This document shows, in pieces, positions 61,026 to 64,000 of a DNA stretch of 64,000 bases. The stretch comes from Geodermatophilus telluris. Lineage in GTDB: Bacteria; Actinomycetota; Actinomycetes; Mycobacteriales; Geodermatophilaceae. A program made the translations under genes and the position numbers. A model generated the notes under the pieces. It saw only the letters and a program-made list of their open reading frames with translations, made no database searches and was not told the origin of the DNA. The number at the start of each line of letters is the position of its first letter. Position 1 is the first letter of the stretch. Location of the stretch: assembly GCF_900102745.1 (NCBI RefSeq), contig NZ_FMZF01000003.1:62001-126000 (forward strand), given 5' to 3'.

Positions 61026-64000
61026 TCAGGGCGCCTGCACGGGCCCCGTGGCGAGCACGTCGGCACGGTGGTCGAGGTAGTACCGCAGCCCCTCCTGGGC
61101 CACGGTGGCCGCGTCGCCCTTGCGGGCCTCCGGCGCCTGCACCAGCGAGGTCACCACGATCTCGGGGGCGTCGCTGGGAGCCGCCGCCGTCATCCAGTAG
61201 TCGTACTCGTCGGGGCCGAGGCCGCCGTCCTGGGCGGTACCGGTCTTGGCGCCGACCGGCGCGGGCAGGGTGCCGAGGCGGGTGGCGGTCCCGCCGGTCA
61301 CGACCTGGCGCATCCCCTCGCGGACGGGGCCGAGCGCGTCGGCGAAGGGCAGCGGCGCCGGGGCCGGCGCGGGGACGGCGGTCCAGCTCCCCTCCGCGCC
61401 GACCGCGAGGCCGAGCCGGGGGGTGACCAGGGCGCCGGTGGCGACGGCCGCCGTCCACCGGGCGTTCTGCAGCGGCGTCACCTGGATCTCGCCCTGCCCG
61501 ATGCCGAGGATGACGGTCGACCCGCCGTACCAGGTGCCGCCGTCGGCCGCCACGGACTCCGGGGTGCCCAGGTAGCCGGCCGACTCCCCGGGCAGGTCGA
61601 TGCCGGTCGGCTGCCCCACCCCGAGCGCCGCCGCGGTCTCGGCGATCGCCTCCGCGCCTAGCGCCAGCGCCAGCTTGTAGAAGTAGACGTCGTTGGACCA
61701 GGCGATCGACTCGACGAGGTCCATCGGCCCCATCGGCTTCCAGTTGCCGAACGTGTGGCCGCCGTAGGTGAAGTCGGCCCCGGTGGGCACGGCCCGGTAC
61801 GGGTCGAGGACGCCGTGGGCCTGGTTGGCCGCGGCCACCACCAGCTTGAACGTCGACCCGGGCGGCAGCGCCGCCTGGGTGGCGTGCTCCAGCGTCGGGG
61901 AGCCCGGCGCCTCCGCCAGCGCCGTCAGCGCGCCCGTATCGGCCGGTGGCCCGTACACGCCGTTGTCGAAGGACGGCGCGCTCGCCATCGCCAGCACCTG
62001 CCCCGACCGGGGGTCCATCGCGACGGCGGCGGCGACGTGCCCGTCGGCCCGCCGCTGGGCGTCCAGCGCCGCGACCAGCCCGTCGTACAGCTGCCGCTGC
62101 AGCCCCAGGTCGAGGGAGAGCCGCAGGTCGGCACCGGGCACCGGCGCCACCCGCTCGGCCAGCGCGACCGGCACGCCCGACGGGTCGACGTAGAGGCACT
62201 GGCGGCCGTTGACGCCGCGCAGCACCGCGTCGTACTGCAGCTCCAGCCCGGCCCGCCCGACGAACTCCCCCGCCGGCAGTCCGGCCCAGCGCTGCTCGGA
62301 CTCGGGCGTGGCCACCCCGACGAAGCCGAGCACCGGCCCCAGCGCCGCGCCCTGCGGGTAGGACCGGCGGGGCTCGGGGACGACGAGCACGCCGGTGATC
62401 CCGGCGGCGGTCACCGCCTCGCCGGTCGGGCGGGGCACCTCGGCCACCGGCAGCGAGAGGGTGGTGGGCTCCGCGGCGTCGATCTCGGCCTGCAGGTCAC
62501 CGGGCACGCGGCCGGTCAGGGCGGCCAGCCGGTCGACGGCCGACGGGGTGTCGCGCAGCAGGGCCGGCACGACGAGCACCCGGTCCACCCCCGTGCCGGT
62601 GGCCGAGGCGTCCACGGCGAGGGGCGTGTCGTGCCGGTCGGTGATCGCGCCGCGGGGGGCGGGCAGCCGGACGCAGCGGGTCATCTGCTCCTCGCCGGCC
62701 AGCGTCAGCTCCTCGCCGCGGGTCACCTGCAGCCGCCAGCCGTAGACGCCGAAGGAGACCAGCAGCGCCGACAGGGCCAGCGCGGCCAGCCGGACCAGCC
62801 GCGGGCGCCTGCTGCGCCGGCCGGACCGCGCCCACAGCCGCCGGCGGGCACCGTCGCGGCGGACGCCGAGGACCACGCCGATGGCGGCCAGGTGCACCAC
62901 CAGCGCCGTCCCGCCGTAGCTCAGCAGCGGGAACGGCACGCCGGCCAGCGGCAGCAGCCCGAGGTTGGCGCCCACGGAGACGACGGTCTCCACGCCCATG
63001 AGGACGGCCAGCCCGCCGGCGACGAGGGCGCCGTGCGCCGTGCGGGACCGCCGGCTGGCCAGCGCCAGCCGCCACACGAGGACGACGACGGCGAGCACCA
63101 CCCCGGCGCCGGCGACCAGCCCCCACTGGCCGACGAGGCTGGCGGGGGCGAGGTCGGTGTGCCCCTCCGGGAGGTACTCCGCGCGCAGCTCCCGGAGCGG
63201 GTCGCCGCTGCGGCCGAACAGCCCGGCGGAGCCCAGGGTGATGTGCGCCTGGCGCAGCGCCCAGCCCGAGCCGGTCGGCGACTCGTGGGCGCCGACCAGG
63301 AAGGTGCCCAGGCGCTGCAGCTGGTAGGGCTGCAGCAGGCTGATCATCAGCGGTGCGGAGACCGCGACCGCGGCCACCAGCGGCACCAGGAAGCGGGCGG
63401 GCACCCGTCCGATGACCAGCATCGAGCCGGTGAGGACGACGAGCAGCATCGTCGTGCTCAGGTCCGGCTGCAGCAGCGTCAGCCCGGTGGGCGCGGCAGC
63501 CAGCAGCACGGCCAGCGCGAAGCGCTGCCAGGCCGGCCGGCCCGAGCCGAGGACGCCGGCGAGGACCAGCAGCAGCCCGAGCTTGGCCAGCTCCGAGGGC
63601 TGGAAGGTGAACGGGCCGACGACGATCCAGCGGGTGGCCCCCTTGGCGGACACGCCCGTCACCAGGACGCCGACGAGCAGCACCACGGCCGCGCCGTAGG
63701 CGACCCGGCCCAGGACGTCGAGGTAGCGCACCCGCACCCGCCAGCACGCCGCCAGGGCGACGATCCCGCCGACGGCGATGGCCGCCTGCCGCCCCGCGAG
63801 CTCGGTCTCGCCGATGAGCACCAGGTTGGCCAGCCCGAGGCCGACCAGGGCGAGCGCGGCGACGACGGCGAGCAGGTCGAACAGGGCGCTGCGGCGGTCC
63901 CGGCGCTCCTGCCGGGTCCGCCGCCGGCGACCGGTGTCCTCCCCCGGCTCGTCGGCGGTCTCCGGCGCGGCCCACAGGACGCGGCGCTGGCGGCGGGTCC
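61026..64000 (-). CDS. SEDS (RodA/FtsW)-class B PBP fusion, 5' end missing
   Basis: About 990 residues are visible; the frame is still open at the right edge, so the start is outside. A charged cytoplasmic stretch precedes the SEDS polytopic domain (GATRWIVVGPFTFQPSELAK, LQPDLSTTMLL, LPEGHTDLAPASL, PFPLLSYGGTA). A membrane helix then leads into a penicillin-binding transpeptidase with SxxK as PPGSTFKLV, SxD as WSNDVYFYKLA and KTG as GAKTGTAQDG. One polypeptide therefore joins glycan polymerisation and cross-linking, normally done by two proteins. Confidence 0.93.
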   Translation of the reverse strand, partial: TRRQRRVLWAAPETADEPGEDTGRRRRTRQERRDRRSALFDLLAVVAALALVGLGLANLVLIGETELAGRQAAIAVGGIVALAACWRVRVRYLDVLGRVAYGAAVVLLVGVLVTGVSAKGATRWIVVGPFTFQPSELAKLGLLLVLAGVLGSGRPAWQRFALAVLLAAAPTGLTLLQPDLSTTMLLVVLTGSMLVIGRVPARFLVPLVAAVAVSAPLMISLLQPYQLQRLGTFLVGAHESPTGSGWALRQAHITLGSAGLFGRSGDPLRELRAEYLPEGHTDLAPASLVGQWGLVAGAGVVLAVVVLVWRLALASRRSRTAHGALVAGGLAVLMGVETVVSVGANLGLLPLAGVPFPLLSYGGTALVVHLAAIGVVLGVRRDGARRRLWARSGRRSRRPRLVRLAALALSALLVSFGVYGWRLQVTRGEELTLAGEEQMTRCVRLPAPRGAITDRHDTPLAVDASATGTGVDRVLVVPALLRDTPSAVDRLAALTGRVPGDLQAEIDAAEPTTLSLPVAEVPRPTGEAVTAAGITGVLVVPEPRRSYPQGAALGPVLGFVGVATPESEQRWAGLPAGEFVGRAGLELQYDAVLRGVNGRQCLYVDPSGVPVALAERVAPVPGADLRLSLDLGLQRQLYDGLVAALDAQRRADGHVAAAVAMDPRSGQVLAMASAPSFDNGVYGPPADTGALTALAEAPGSPTLEHATQAALPPGSTFKLVVAAANQAHGVLDPYRAVPTGADFTYGGHTFGNWKPMGPMDLVESIAWSNDVYFYKLALALGAEAIAETAAALGVGQPTGIDLPGESAGYLGTPESVAADGGTWYGGSTVILGIGQGEIQVTPLQNARWTAAVATGALVTPRLGLAVGAEGSWTAVPAPAPAPLPFADALGPVREGMRQVVTGGTATRLGTLPAPVGAKTGTAQDGGLGPDEYDYWMTAAAPSDAPEIVVTSLVQAPEARKGDAATVAQEGLRYYLDHRADVLATGPVQAP

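Overview
The window is very GC-rich chromosomal DNA of an actinobacterium. Supporting signs are GTG/TTG starts, TAnnnT -10 boxes 6-9 nt before start codons, a c-di-AMP riboswitch on an Rpf gene, SAM-IV riboswitches, a LigC/PolD1-type repair pair and a GlgX-TreY-TreZ trehalose route. Gene content fits the Geodermatophilaceae (Geodermatophilus, Blastococcus, Modestobacter); that family assignment is inference. About 55 protein genes, four riboswitches and several leader ORFs are supported. No rRNA, tRNA, CRISPR array, transposase or integrase was seen.

Layout. 1-6.8 kb: the first ~671 codons of uvrA, an amidase and an MBL-fold hydrolase. The 3' end of the hydrolase gene is repeated 1,822 bp downstream (4147-4296 and 5969-6118), bracketing a segment of four unknown genes with a different base composition. 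6.9-9.9 kb: short-chain dehydrogenase, formamidase-family hydrolase, FMN alpha-hydroxy-acid oxidase. 9.9-25.8 kb: a large Ter (tellurite/metal-stress) island. It holds TerC with a Mn2+ (yybP-ykoY) riboswitch, TerD, a TerD-vWA protein, a translationally coupled four-gene enzyme module (CitE-like lyase, PRTase/TRSP, StiP/PELOTA protein, HAD), a DUF475 TerC-like protein, three AIM24 proteins, an apparently catalytically dead S9 peptidase homologue and another TerD. uvrB follows, so the Ter island lies between uvrB and uvrA.

29-37 kb: glgX-treY, then an Rpf/LysM protein under a c-di-AMP riboswitch, then treZ and a RibD-like reductase. 37-50 kb: two toxin-antitoxin pairs (VapBC and Phd/RelE types), a DsrE protein, a large LuxR regulator, LigC and a PolD1-like polymerase around a secreted peptidase, an ALDH-crotonase pair, a DUF4032 kinase-like protein and a SnoaL-like protein. 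50-52.7 kb: a stand-alone protein built like mitochondrial PheRS, and a CPA2-type antiporter.

52.8-59.9 kb: a sulfur-regulated cluster. A class V aminotransferase and two DszA/NtaA-type flavin monooxygenases each sit behind the same promoter/SAM-IV cassette, with an FMN reductase, an FAD/NAD(P) oxidoreductase and a Cys-containing leader peptide. 60-64 kb: an MreB-like actin convergent with a SEDS (RodA/FtsW)-penicillin-binding-protein fusion that runs off the right edge.

How it fits together. Metal and envelope stress (TerC, TerD, AIM24, DUF475) is linked to a predicted small-molecule pathway. Osmotic and wall control (c-di-AMP, Rpf, trehalose, SEDS-PBP, MreB) and sulfur scavenging (SAM-IV regulon) form the other two coherent themes.
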